DNA from: JARRKU01 sp963675565
Lineage (GTDB): Bacteria; Desulfobacterota; Desulfobacteria; Desulfobacterales; Desulfosarcinaceae
Direction: 5' to 3'
DNA: 64,000 bases
Assembly: GCA_963675565.2 (NCBI GenBank)
Contig: CAXXYD010000004.1
Span: 496,001 to 560,000 of the forward strand
Positions 16,430 to 25,618 of the stretch are shown here, in pieces; within the stretch, counting starts at the first letter, position 1, and every line of letters starts with the position of its first letter. Made by a program: the position numbers and the translations under genes. The notes below the pieces were generated by a model. That model worked only from the letters and a program-made list of their open reading frames with translations, was not told the DNA's origin and did not search any database.

Positions 16430-18589
16430 TCATTCCGGTCCATTTTCCGGGTCCAGGATGAAACGGCAGTCCGCCACTGTTGCTCCATTCTTAACGGAAT
16501 GAACCAGTAACGGATTAATATCCAACTCTTTTATTTCGGGATTGTCAACCACTAGATCCGACAGGCAGACGAGCAGTTTTTCCACCATCTCGATATCGGT
16601 CCGCTCAGCGCCGCGATATCCGGTAAGTAGTTGAAAACCCTTGATTCCTCGAACCATGAACCGCGCGCTGCTTCGATTAATGGGTGCCAGCCGGAAGGTG
16701 ACATCCTTGAAGACCTCAACAAGAATACCGCCCGAGCCGAACATCAGCAGATGGCCGAACTTGGGATAACGCGTGGCGCCCAGAATCACCTCAAGCCCTT
16801 TGGGGGCCATCTTCTGGACCAGAACGCCGTCAATCCGGGCCTCGGCGCTGTATGCCCTTGCATTGGCGGTAATGGTATCGAAAGCCCGCTCCACCGCGTC
16901 GGCATCCCCCAGGTTGATCTGAACGCCCCCGGCGTCGGATTTATGAATAATCTGGGGAGAAACAATTTTCATAACCACCGGATAGCCGATCTGGCCGGCA
17001 ATCTTTACGGCCTCAGGGCCGCTGGCAGCCAGATGCGTCGGCAGCACATTGAACCCGTAACACGCCAGCAGTCGGGTGCCTTCCAACTCGCCAAGATAGG
17101 TCTTTCCGGCCGCCAGGCTGGACTCAATAATACCACGGGCGCATTGCTTGTCATGTTTGAAGCCGTAGGGGACCAAATCCTGGCGGTTGAGCCATCTGGA
17201 GTACCGATAGATCGCCCCGAACGCCTTGGCGGCGTTTTCGGGGAACCGGTAGACGGGCACGCCGCTTTCCTGGAGATATTTGACCCCGGCCGACACGTCG
17301 ATAAGCCCCATGAAACAGCACAATATGGGCTTGTGGGACCGCCTGGCGATTCGCACGACGGCTTCGGCGGTTCCCATGGCGTTGGTCATGGACTGAGGGG
17401 TGAGAATAACCAGCGCGCCGTCCACGCCTTCATCCCGGATCACTGCTGACAGGGCGTTTTCATACCGGTCCTGGGCAGCGTCACCGATAACGTCGACGGG
17501 ATTATGGACATTGGCGGTCACCGGCAAATGACTTTTGAGTGCATCGATGGTTTTCGGGCTGAATTTGGCCAGCTCGAGTCCGGAAACCACGGTCATGTCC
17601 GTTGCCACGATCCCGGGACCACCGGCATTGGTCACGATGGCCACCCGGTTGCCCAAAGGCACCTTGCGGCGCATTTTACCTAAAGCGTTCTCATTTTTAT
17701 AGGCAAAGGCAATGGCGAAATCGAACAACTCATCGATACTGTCCACCCGGATGATCCCCGACTGGGCAAATATGGCGTCGTAAACCGCTTCGGATCCGGC
17801 CAGGGAGCCCGTATGGGAGGCCGCCGCAAGGGCCCCCGCACTGGTGCGCCCGGATTTTATGACCAGAATGGGTTTGGGATGGTCGCCGCCGGTGATCTCC
17901 CTGGCGGTCCGGATAAATGCCTGCCCGCGCTGCAGCTCCTCCACATAGATCAAAATCACTTCCGTATCGGGATCGTCATGAAAATAGCGCAGCAGATCCA
18001 CTTCATCCACGTCGGCTTTGTTGCCGATGGAGATGAATTTGGAAAACCCGAATTCCCGATCTGAGGCAAAATCGAGGACGGCGGTACACAACGCACCACT
18101 CTGGGACATGAAGGAAACGTTTCCCGGTTTGGGCATGCGCGTCGAAAAGCTGGCGTTGAGGCTGACGTCACTCAGGGGATTGATGACCCCCAGGCAGTTG
18201 GGGCCCACGAGCCGAACGCCGGCAGCCCGGCATACAGCCACGATCTGGTTCTCGATCTCAAGGCCCTCGCCGCCGATTTCCTTAAAGCCGGCGGAAACGA
18301 CCACGATACCCTTTACACCTTTGGCGATGGCTTCATGAACGGCTCCCAGCGCGATTTGGGGGGGCAGAATGATCATGGCCAGATCGGGCGCTTCGGGAAT
18401 CTCGGCGATACTGGCGTAGGCCCGTACGCTGGCAATGGACTTGGCTGTAGGATTGACCGGGTAAAGTGTCCCCTGGTACCCGCCCTTAAGTATGTTGACG
18501 AAAATATCGTGCCCCACCTTTCCATGGGTGGTGGACGCACCGATGACGGCTACGGATTCTGGAGAAAAAATCGGGTCTAAATCGCTCAT
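16430..18589 (-). CDS. ADP-forming acetate/acyl-CoA synthetase (ACD type)
   Basis: A 719-residue alpha-beta fused acyl-CoA synthetase (NDP-forming). The CoA-binding Rossmann domain starts with PESVAVIGASTTHGKVG. The succinyl-CoA-ligase-like domain contains the phosphohistidine motif SHTGSLAGS (His about residue 258). The C-terminal third is the ATP-grasp domain (GYPVVMKIVSPQIIHKSD, VGRNCLGV-like VGPNCLGVINP earlier, LDINPLLV at the end). Such enzymes convert acyl-CoA plus ADP and phosphate to the acid plus ATP, giving energy from acetyl-CoA made by PFOR, or act in the reverse direction. It lies on the same strand as the CoA-transferase/GNAT gene and fumarase. Confidence 0.93.
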   Translation of the reverse strand: MSDLDPIFSPESVAVIGASTTHGKVGHDIFVNILKGGYQGTLYPVNPTAKSIASVRAYASIAEIPEAPDLAMIILPPQIALGAVHEAIAKGVKGIVVVSAGFKEIGGEGLEIENQIVAVCRAAGVRLVGPNCLGVINPLSDVSLNASFSTRMPKPGNVSFMSQSGALCTAVLDFASDREFGFSKFISIGNKADVDEVDLLRYFHDDPDTEVILIYVEELQRGQAFIRTAREITGGDHPKPILVIKSGRTSAGALAAASHTGSLAGSEAVYDAIFAQSGIIRVDSIDELFDFAIAFAYKNENALGKMRRKVPLGNRVAIVTNAGGPGIVATDMTVVSGLELAKFSPKTIDALKSHLPVTANVHNPVDVIGDAAQDRYENALSAVIRDEGVDGALVILTPQSMTNAMGTAEAVVRIARRSHKPILCCFMGLIDVSAGVKYLQESGVPVYRFPENAAKAFGAIYRYSRWLNRQDLVPYGFKHDKQCARGIIESSLAAGKTYLGELEGTRLLACYGFNVLPTHLAASGPEAVKIAGQIGYPVVMKIVSPQIIHKSDAGGVQINLGDADAVERAFDTITANARAYSAEARIDGVLVQKMAPKGLEVILGATRYPKFGHLLMFGSGGILVEVFKDVTFRLAPINRSSARFMVRGIKGFQLLTGYRGAERTDIEMVEKLLVCLSDLVVDNPEIKELDINPLLVHSVKNGATVADCRFILDPENGPE

Positions 18590-18672
18590 GGATCCTCTTG
18601 TTCCTGCTGTGCCCTTAATATGAACAGCGTCCCCCTAATGCACAGGCGCCTTGAAGCGCTGTCTGGGTCTAA

Positions 18673-20280
18673 CTATAAAAGATCTTTAAAAAAATCGTTC
18701 CCTTTGTCGTCCACCAGAATAATGGCGGGAAAATCTTTCACCGTAATTTTGTAGATGGCCTCCATCCCCAGTTCCGGATATTCCAATAGCTCCTTGTGGG
18801 TGATGCACTCTTTGGCCAGGCGGGCCGCAGGTCCGCCAATGGAACCGAGGTAAAAGCCGCCGTACGTTTTACACGCCTCGGTGACAACGGCCGAGCGGTT
18901 GCCTTTGGCCAGCATCACCAGGGAGGCCCCTTGGGCCTGAAAGAGGGGAACATAGGAATCCATCCGGCCCGCAGTGGTGGGACCGAAGGAACCGGATGCA
19001 TATCCGGGCGGGGTTTTGGCCGGACCGGCGTAGTAAATGATGTGATCCTTGATATATTGCGGCAGCCCCTGCCCGCTGTCCAGGCGCTCTTTAAGCTTGG
19101 CATGGGCAATATCGCGGCCCACGATAATATCCCCGTTGAGCAGCAGGCGCGTGGCCACCGGATATTGGGTCAGGATGGCACGTATCTGATCCATGGGCTG
19201 ATTGAGGTCGATGCTGATTTCTTTGCCTCCGGCGCCGGACGACTCAGGCAGATATTTGGCCGGATCGGTTTCCAGCTGCTCAAGAAAGATTCCCTTGCGG
19301 GTGATCTTTGCCTTGATATTGCGATCCGCGCTGCAACTCACACCAATTCCGATGGGGCACGAAGCGCCGTGCCGCGGCAGGCGGATGACCCGCACATCAT
19401 GGCAGAAATATTTTCCGCCGAACTGGGCGCCGATGCCCAGTTGTCTGGACCGTTCCAGCAAAGCCGCTTCCAATTCAAGATCCCTGAATGCGTGACCGCC
19501 GTCGCCCCCATGGACGGGCAAAGCATCCAGGTATTTGGCTGAGGCCAGCTTAACCGTTTTCAGATTCATCTCGGCAGAGGTCCCCCCGACGCAAAACGCC
19601 AGGTGGTACGGCGGACATGCCGCAGTGCCCAGAGTTTTCATTTTGGCCACCATGAAATCCACCAGGGTGCCGGGGTTCAGAACGGCTTTGGTCTCCTGAT
19701 ACAAATAGGTCTTGTTGGCAGATCCACCGCCCTTTGCCATCATCAGAAATGTGTACGCATCACCTTCAGTGGCATACAACTCGATCTGGGCCGGCAGATT
19801 GCATGCTGTGTTTTTCTCTTCGTACATGGTCAGCGGCGCATTTTGAGAGTATCTCAGGTTGGTCCTGGTATAGGCGTTGAACACGCCCCTGGAAAGGGCT
19901 TCTTCATCTCCGCCGCCGGTCCAGACCAACTGACCTTTTTTGCCCATGATAATGGCCGTGCCGGTATCCTGGCACATGGGAAATTCCATTTGTGCTGATA
20001 TCACGGCATTTTTCAACATCTCCAGCGCAACAAAACGGTCGTTTTCCGAGCTTTCGGGATCATCTAATATTTTGGCCAGGGAGGCCAGATGGTCCGGCCG
20101 GTACAAGTGGGACACATCCCTGAATGCCGATTCCGCCAGCAATTCCAAACCGGCCGGATCAATCTTCAAGATCTCCTGGCCGTCCATGGAAGTGGTGGAC
20201 ACGAACTGGTCACTCAATTGGCGGTATGGTGTTTCATCTTTGCCCAGGGGAAACATGGGTTGATAGGAAAATTCGGTCAT
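18673..20280 (-). CDS. Class I fumarate hydratase
   Basis: A 535-residue iron-sulfur fumarase of the single-chain FumA/FumB type, converting fumarate and malate. The N-terminal (alpha) part has FPMCQDTGTAIIMGKKG, with one cluster-ligand Cys. Others lie in the GTAACPPYHLAFCVGGTSAEM and GIGVSCSADRN regions. The C-terminal (beta) part has GPTTAGRMDSYVPLF. The ATG at 20280 is preferred (AGGGAG about eight bases upstream); an in-frame ATG at 20301 lacks a clear site. It suits a TCA-type pathway in a complete-oxidising sulfate reducer. Confidence 0.93.
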   Translation of the reverse strand: MTEFSYQPMFPLGKDETPYRQLSDQFVSTTSMDGQEILKIDPAGLELLAESAFRDVSHLYRPDHLASLAKILDDPESSENDRFVALEMLKNAVISAQMEFPMCQDTGTAIIMGKKGQLVWTGGGDEEALSRGVFNAYTRTNLRYSQNAPLTMYEEKNTACNLPAQIELYATEGDAYTFLMMAKGGGSANKTYLYQETKAVLNPGTLVDFMVAKMKTLGTAACPPYHLAFCVGGTSAEMNLKTVKLASAKYLDALPVHGGDGGHAFRDLELEAALLERSRQLGIGAQFGGKYFCHDVRVIRLPRHGASCPIGIGVSCSADRNIKAKITRKGIFLEQLETDPAKYLPESSGAGGKEISIDLNQPMDQIRAILTQYPVATRLLLNGDIIVGRDIAHAKLKERLDSGQGLPQYIKDHIIYYAGPAKTPPGYASGSFGPTTAGRMDSYVPLFQAQGASLVMLAKGNRSAVVTEACKTYGGFYLGSIGGPAARLAKECITHKELLEYPELGMEAIYKITVKDFPAIILVDDKGNDFFKDLL

Positions 20281-20407
20281 GGCAGGCTCCCTGATATCCA
20301 AAAACGTTTAAATACAGGCGGCTGGCAGATATACCCAACCGCAGTGCAACAGCCACAATGAAAAAAGTTGGATAGAATAGAAGCTGCGGTTTTCCAAGTC
20401 AAGAAAA

Positions 20408-21583
20408 TTAAAGCCGGCCGGCTTCGTTCTTTATTCCGGCACCCGCCGGGCCGGCTCCGATCAGGCGCAAAAAATTGTCTACCAGCCGGGGATTGAAGGT
20501 TGTGCCGCTTTCCGCTTTCATGATTTTGATAATCACATGATCGGGCTTGGGCTCTTTGTAGGCCCGACGGCTGCGCATGGCATCGAAAAAATCGGCGATG
20601 GTAATCATTTGACTGATAATGTTCGGGCGCCAGTCCCGTCCCATATCCGGGTAACCGGACCCGTCAAACCGGATGTGATGCTCCAGGGCGGCCAGAAAGG
20701 CCAGCCTGGGGATTCCCTCCAGCTTCAGAATATAGTGGGCACCATGCATGGCATGGCTGCGCATATGAACCCACTCTTCATCGGTCAGCTTATCCGGCTT
20801 GTTTAAAATCTCATCGGGTACGAACATCTTGCCGGCATCATGCATGGAGGCCGCGATGCCTATCTCGTAGAGCATCTTGCCCTTAATCCCCAATGCTTCC
20901 GCTTGGGCCATGGTGAGAAGGCATACGTTGATGGCATGCGTAAACGTATACTCGTCCGAATGTTTGAGCGAGGCCAGCATTTGAAGCGGATTGACATTAC
21001 GCATCATCCCCTGGAGAAATCCCTGGACCATTTCACCAAGGCCGTGCGGTGAAACCTGTTTCACCGCTTTGATCTGATGATAAAGCGTTTTGAGATCGTC
21101 CAGCGACTGCCCGCGAAATGCCCCGAAAGCATTGAGTCTTTGCTCAATCTCCGCTTCGGACATCTGCCCGGAAGAGGTCGATTTCGACGGGTCCCTGACC
21201 AGCACCTTGCCGAGCCGTATCCCTTTGGAGCTGCGCACCACCTCCTGGTTCTGCCCCGCAAGCTCAGCCGCCAGGCGGGTCAATTCCCTGATGGTGACAT
21301 CGCATGAAAATGTAATCCGTTCAATTCCACGTTGTTTGAATACTTGAACAAACTGCTCCAGTTGAGGTGTCTTGGGTGTCAGGGCACGGTTGTCCACGAT
21401 CACATCGCTGTCGACAAGTATGAAGGTGAGCTCCTTCCGGGCGCTGAGCAGGGTTTCCAGTGCCGCATGGGCACGCTCCAGGTTCAGGGCAACCTGGGGA
21501 TGGCCGGTGGCGTATAGCCGACTATTGGACACGGCGCCGTTCAGGTAGGCCATCATCTGCAGCAATTCATTGGGCTTCTTCAT
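20408..21583 (-). CDS. HD-GYP domain phosphohydrolase
   Basis: About 391 residues. The N-terminal ~190 residues contain a module (YLNGAVSNSRLYATGHPQV, LVDSDVIVDNRALTP) that recurs in the HEAT-repeat protein encoded next. The C-terminal HD-GYP domain has the metal-site motif HDAGK, the following DEILNKPDKL, EHHIRFDGSGYPD and FFDAMRSRRAY, as expected of a cyclic-di-GMP phosphodiesterase. The GYP tripeptide is intact in GSGYPD. ATG 21583 is chosen; upstream GTG/TTG starts are possible. It lies 82 bases downstream of the HEAT gene on the same strand, so the two are probably an operon. Confidence 0.88.
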   Translation of the reverse strand: MKKPNELLQMMAYLNGAVSNSRLYATGHPQVALNLERAHAALETLLSARKELTFILVDSDVIVDNRALTPKTPQLEQFVQVFKQRGIERITFSCDVTIRELTRLAAELAGQNQEVVRSSKGIRLGKVLVRDPSKSTSSGQMSEAEIEQRLNAFGAFRGQSLDDLKTLYHQIKAVKQVSPHGLGEMVQGFLQGMMRNVNPLQMLASLKHSDEYTFTHAINVCLLTMAQAEALGIKGKMLYEIGIAASMHDAGKMFVPDEILNKPDKLTDEEWVHMRSHAMHGAHYILKLEGIPRLAFLAALEHHIRFDGSGYPDMGRDWRPNIISQMITIADFFDAMRSRRAYKEPKPDHVIIKIMKAESGTTFNPRLVDNFLRLIGAGPAGAGIKNEAGRL

Positions 21584-21665
21584 GCGGTTCTCATCCACCA
21601 ACGGTCTTTTCTGATATCCGGCTGTCCATGGATGCCCGGCAAATCAGGCCAAAACCTAACTGTTA

Positions 21666-23885
21666 TCATCCCTGCTGCTGTTTCGGAGGCCGGACCGACC
21701 GGGTCATCTTGCGCAGAGTGGTCTCGCAGATGAATCGGATGCGTTCATTGTCCTGTTGCATACCAAAGTGCAGCAGATCTTTTACTTTTTCATAGGGGTA
21801 GCCGCCAAGGGTTTCAAAAGCCACCTCCTTCAGATGATCGCTTTGCCTTGAAAAGACCCCCCAGCGTCGACGAACCAGCTTTGCCAGAACCGGAATGGCC
21901 TGGCTGTCGCCGATTTCGCCAAGCGCCCGCAACGCGGCCGCCCTGCGCTCGAGTTCCCCGCGGCTCTGGGCAAATTCCACCATGCGGGGGACCGCTTGCC
22001 GGACCTTGTATTTCCCGGCCAGTCCAAAAGCCCGGCTCACTTCGGAACACCACGGCGCTTCCAGCAATTCCCGCAGTCGCATGACACCCCACTTGTTGTT
22101 AAACTTAAGCAAGGTGGACAACGCCTCGATCCGCACGTCGGGCGATTCGTGGGTCAGCAGCGACCGGATCGCTTCGGCGCTTTGACTGTCCCCCAGCCGG
22201 CGGATAATGCGGACCATTCTGCGCACGTACTCCGGCCGGGAATCCTTTAGCCGCGCCAGTGCCTCTTTGGCTGTCAGCGAGGCCAGGTTCTCAAGAATCT
22301 GGCTCTGAACCCCCTGGTCGTAAAAAGTATGGTCAGGGTCCAGGCCGTCAAATATTTCGACAACCACCGGCTCCCCGAGCTCCATCAGGAAAACCAATGC
22401 TTCGGGTGCAACCTCCTGCATGGAGCGCTTCACGGTATCTATGGCAGCGGCGACAAAATGGGGGTCATTGAACCGGTCCATCACCAGGCCGGAAATTTTA
22501 GCCCGCTCCGGATCGCTTCCGGCCTGCTCCTTTCGAATAAAGCCCATGAGTTCGGCAAGGCAGGCAAAAGCGCCGCTCTCTAATAAATCATCCAGCAGAT
22601 AGGTCAACTGGCGCGCCCAGTCCCGGTAGCCTTCGTGATCGGCGCTGAGGATCATCAAGCGTTCAAAAGTCCTGCCGATATGGGTGTTGACGCCCGCATC
22701 GGTGAGAGTGCGCTTGACCTCCTCTTCAAAATCCGATGCACGGTCTCCGCCGGTCCGGCCCTGGCGGGTCAGTGTATGCAGCAGCCTGACATAGCCCTCA
22801 TCCACATAATCTTCATACTCTTCACGGGACAGCAATGAATCCATATGCGCTGCGGAAAGCTTGGCATCCCCGGAATGGCCGCCGGATGACCTCCCGGCGA
22901 CCTGGGTTGGTCCCATTTTATTAATGAATGCCATAAGGGACGGCGAAATCTCCTTGCCGTCCGAATTGGCCTGCCTGAGCATCCGAACAATGAGATCCCC
23001 GCCTAGACCGTCCACCAGGTTGGCGGCTTCGGATACGGAAGCCGATTGCCCGCACCCGTCGAAGGTGGCCGCCAGAAATTGCTCCTGGAGCTCTGGATTG
23101 AGCTCTTTAATCAGGTGCTGGAACTGAACGACAGCTTCTGAAAAAGGCAGCTCGCCAACCCCGTCTCCGATGGTTTGCGCAAGCATTTTTCCGTATTGCT
23201 CTGCCGTTGCGTGAACATCCAGTTGGCGCTCATTGAGCAGGGCGGCCAGCCTTGCCGGCCCTGGATTGGAAGCGCCGGAAGAGGATTGCCGGGATTCGGA
23301 ATGGTCGGCGAGAATATGCATTACAAACTGGTGCCAAATGGAATCGGTAGGTCCGGGGCCCGAGGATCGCCTGATTTCGCGCTCCTCGGTCAATTCAAGG
23401 CGGCTGTAGTCCACGGCCTGGATGTCAATATGGGGAAGTCTGGCCTCCTGGGCAACGGATTCAATCCCTCCTTTGGCGGTAATCTTGGCGCTGTCGACAG
23501 TCATCAGTTGCAGAAAACGCCCCAGTTCATTGATTTCGATTCCACTTCGCAAGCTGACAACGGCAATGCCATAGCGTTTGAAATCATGGGCAAGCTCCTT
23601 GAAAACCCTGTTCTTGCGCTCCAGCGGCCGGGAATCGACGCCAAGGCCGCCATCCATCACCGAAAGCACCAGGACCGCCTGCCGGTCCAATACCGCCGAA
23701 AGCTGCTTAAAGGCTTTGATCACAGCACGTTTGACCTGGTCATGGTTAGACGGATAAATCAGCAGCGTCCTGCGCGCGATGTGCAGATCAACGATGGTCT
23801 GGGCAACCTGCCGGTGGTCGTGCGGCGGTTCTCCGGAGGCGGTGCCGGATGGGGTTTTAGAAAAATTGGCCATAGGTTTATGCAT
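21666..23885 (-). CDS. HEAT-repeat protein with HD-GYP-partner N-terminal module
   Basis: A 739-residue cytosolic protein. Residues ~25-145 match the N-terminal module of the downstream HD-GYP protein (LLIYPSNHDQVKRAV, VLSVMDGGLGVDSRPL, YGIAVVSLRSGIEINELGRFLQL). The C-terminal ~250 residues are alpha-helical HEAT-like repeats (SPDVRIEALSTLLKF, ELERRAAALRALGEIGDSQ, AIPVLAKLV). The middle is helical and unassigned. Such proteins usually act as scaffolds; with an HD-GYP neighbour a role in c-di-GMP signalling is plausible but inferred. A diverged 143-bp copy of its 5' coding part (23505-23647) lies at 35798-35940. Confidence 0.8.
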   Translation of the reverse strand: MHKPMANFSKTPSGTASGEPPHDHRQVAQTIVDLHIARRTLLIYPSNHDQVKRAVIKAFKQLSAVLDRQAVLVLSVMDGGLGVDSRPLERKNRVFKELAHDFKRYGIAVVSLRSGIEINELGRFLQLMTVDSAKITAKGGIESVAQEARLPHIDIQAVDYSRLELTEEREIRRSSGPGPTDSIWHQFVMHILADHSESRQSSSGASNPGPARLAALLNERQLDVHATAEQYGKMLAQTIGDGVGELPFSEAVVQFQHLIKELNPELQEQFLAATFDGCGQSASVSEAANLVDGLGGDLIVRMLRQANSDGKEISPSLMAFINKMGPTQVAGRSSGGHSGDAKLSAAHMDSLLSREEYEDYVDEGYVRLLHTLTRQGRTGGDRASDFEEEVKRTLTDAGVNTHIGRTFERLMILSADHEGYRDWARQLTYLLDDLLESGAFACLAELMGFIRKEQAGSDPERAKISGLVMDRFNDPHFVAAAIDTVKRSMQEVAPEALVFLMELGEPVVVEIFDGLDPDHTFYDQGVQSQILENLASLTAKEALARLKDSRPEYVRRMVRIIRRLGDSQSAEAIRSLLTHESPDVRIEALSTLLKFNNKWGVMRLRELLEAPWCSEVSRAFGLAGKYKVRQAVPRMVEFAQSRGELERRAAALRALGEIGDSQAIPVLAKLVRRRWGVFSRQSDHLKEVAFETLGGYPYEKVKDLLHFGMQQDNERIRFICETTLRKMTRSVRPPKQQQG

Positions 23886-24085
23886 TCATGAAAAACCGCT
23901 CATCACTGCCTGGCGCCGCTGCCGGATTACCTCCATTGGCGTTGGGGTAAACGCATTCAGCGGGCGGCCGACACTGCCGGCACCGTGCACGCAGCGCCTG
24001 ATACCGGCTGCAGGCACGGTTTTTCAGCGATCGCACCACAGTCGTTGAACCGGGGCCCCGGCCGGGGTGTGCCCGGGACCGCCCT
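23886..24085. other. Intergenic, GC-rich, no gene seen
   Basis: Between the HEAT gene and the comEC remnant. It contains a G+C-rich self-complementary stretch near 24048-24077 (CGGGGCCCCGGCCGGGG). The distal copy of this locus lacks this interval together with the first 238 bases of the HEAT gene. Confidence 0.5.
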
Positions 24086-25053
24086 CAAGGCGCGGCGAGA
24101 TCGGCATAAGCGTATAAAGTAGCACACATCGGACGCAAGCTGCAAGAAAAGTCAAATAGTTAAGGCTTGCGCTGAGTTGCAAACGGAAGACGGCCCCGGG
24201 GCGCCTGCGGGAACCCAAAGCGCACGATGCAGAGCCGTGCCGCCGAAACCGCCGGCGATGAAATCTTGATGCGGAATTTGAATTAAAGTCACTGCAGCGA
24301 TTTGACATGAACCCCCTTCTCATCAAAACCGACCTGCACAGCGCCGCGATGGGCGGTAATCCAGATATGGCTATGGGCTGCATGCAGCCGTTGGATCACC
24401 TTGGGATGCGGAAAACCGAATCGATTCTTCCAGCCGCAGGAAATGATGGTATGTTTGGGCGCCACGGCCTGGACAAACCGGTTGGAACTCGAACTGCCGC
24501 TGCCATGATGGGGTGCCACCAGTACCGTGCTCTTCAACCTGTCGCGGCCGCAGATTCGAACCATTTCAGACTCACACCGTGCCCCGATATCCCCGGCGAA
24601 CATAATGGATGCCGCGCCGCATCGGGCCCTGACCACCAATGAATTGTTGTTCTCGTCCCGCCATGCTTCAACCCTGCGTCTCTCCAGGAAATCTGCAGGG
24701 GGAGAAAGAATGTCCAATTGCACCCCGTTGCGGATTTGCTGCCGGACGAGCGCGTTGAAATCAGGATGGGAAATCCCTTTTTCGGCAATCAGCCGATGCC
24801 ATTGTCTGCACCCTGCCGTGGGAACAATCTCGCCGTTGTCCCACACCTCTCGCACCCTGAAATGCTCCAGAATGTACAACAGCCCATTGAGGTGATCACT
24901 GTTGGGATGGCTCAGAACGACCAGATCCACCGTTTGGATCTTATTGCGCCACAGCACAGGCGCAACGATATACCGCCCGACGTCGAATGAGCGATTGTCG
25001 CTGAATCCCCCGCCATCCAGCAGTACCGTGAAACCGCCGGGAAATTGCAGCAG
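24086..25053. repeat. 968-bp direct repeat, left copy (comEC 3' end)
   Basis: Matches 35935-36902 at a constant offset of 11849 without indels. I see only a handful of substitutions (for example CGCAAG/CGTAAG near 24134, CTTGATG/CTAGACG near 24267, AATCC/AACCC near 24359, CTCGC/CCCGC near 24850). The match stops sharply at GCAGCAG (25053), where element sequence begins. Confidence 0.95.
24289..25053 (-). pseudogene. comEC: Truncated comEC, C-terminal metallo-beta-lactamase part
   Basis: About 255 codons identical, apart from one Ile/Val, to the C-terminus of the intact comEC at 36138. They start inside LLQFPGGF and contain the MBL motifs LSHPNSDHLNG and APHHGS. Upstream of the junction the frame meets a stop after five codons. 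The piece lacks the membrane channel and N-terminal domains. It is the left product of the duplication that flanks the integrated element and is not expected to function. Confidence 0.92.
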
Positions 25054-25240
25054 AATCGAATTTCCTTAAAAAATACCGGCCCCGGATCTAAAAAGAGGGT
25101 TTTTCATAAATTCCATGAATATGGAACTACCCAAAAAACCAAAATCGGAAACCCCTTAACTATTCCGGTCCGTATCGCCGCCAAAATCATCAAACAAGCA
25201 GCATGATAATGGACAGGATTATGGAACAATTACAATGGGG

Positions 25241-25246
25241 TATAAT
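25241..25246 (+). promoter_or_regulatory. -10 box of the Rep leader
   Basis: A perfect TATAAT lies just before the structured leader, and transcription would begin near 25253. No good -35 box sits at 16-18 bases; TGGACA at 25210-25215 is 25 bases away, too far. Confidence 0.45.
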
Positions 25247-25252
25247 ATCGAG

Positions 25253-25618
25253 TGTAGAGCCTATCGGGGTGGGCTTTGCATACAGTGGGCGCCAACCGAG
25301 TTCAAGCGGTTGGTTAAGATGGCTGCCGCGAGGGGTCGCATGGTGCGACGGTCCGGGCGACGCAAGCCGGGTTTCCAACTATAAAAATGGTCCGTGTTTA
25401 CCGGCGAGCGATGCTGTAGGGCCAACCCCGCAGCGGTCAAGGGTGCGCAGGGCTCTTAGCGGTTTAGGCTCCGCGACCGTAAGCCATCAGCCCCACTGAT
25501 CTTTAACAAGAGGTAACGAGTTTGGGAGTGCCGCCAGGCCAGGCGGTCAAGGCAGGGAGCAGGCCCGTAACCGCTCCCTACCAACTCCCAGTTTTCAACC
25601 GTACGGGAGGTTGTAACA
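25253..25618 (+). ncRNA. Structured leader / candidate ncRNA or origin before rep
   Basis: At least six strong inverted repeats in ~365 bases: AGAGCC/GGCTTT (25256/25272), CCAACCG/CGGTTGG (25292/25307), GTCGCA/TGCGAC with a 3-base loop (25335/25344), GCGGTC/GACCGT (25433/25475), and a three-way junction with outer stem TGGGAGT/ACTCCCA (25523/25584) enclosing CCGCC/GGCGG and AGGGAGC/GCTCCCT. A last hairpin CAACC/GGTTG (25596-25613) holds the GGGAGG ribosome site of the Rep-like gene in its loop. It could be a regulatory RNA, a plasmid double-strand origin folding as ssDNA, or both. I do not recognise an Rfam family. Confidence 0.5.

Noticed and set aside
24289..25053. Left comEC copy as a functional stand-alone metallo-beta-lactamase protein
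   Set aside because: It is a 5'-truncated duplicate ending at the element junction with a stop just upstream and no ribosome site.
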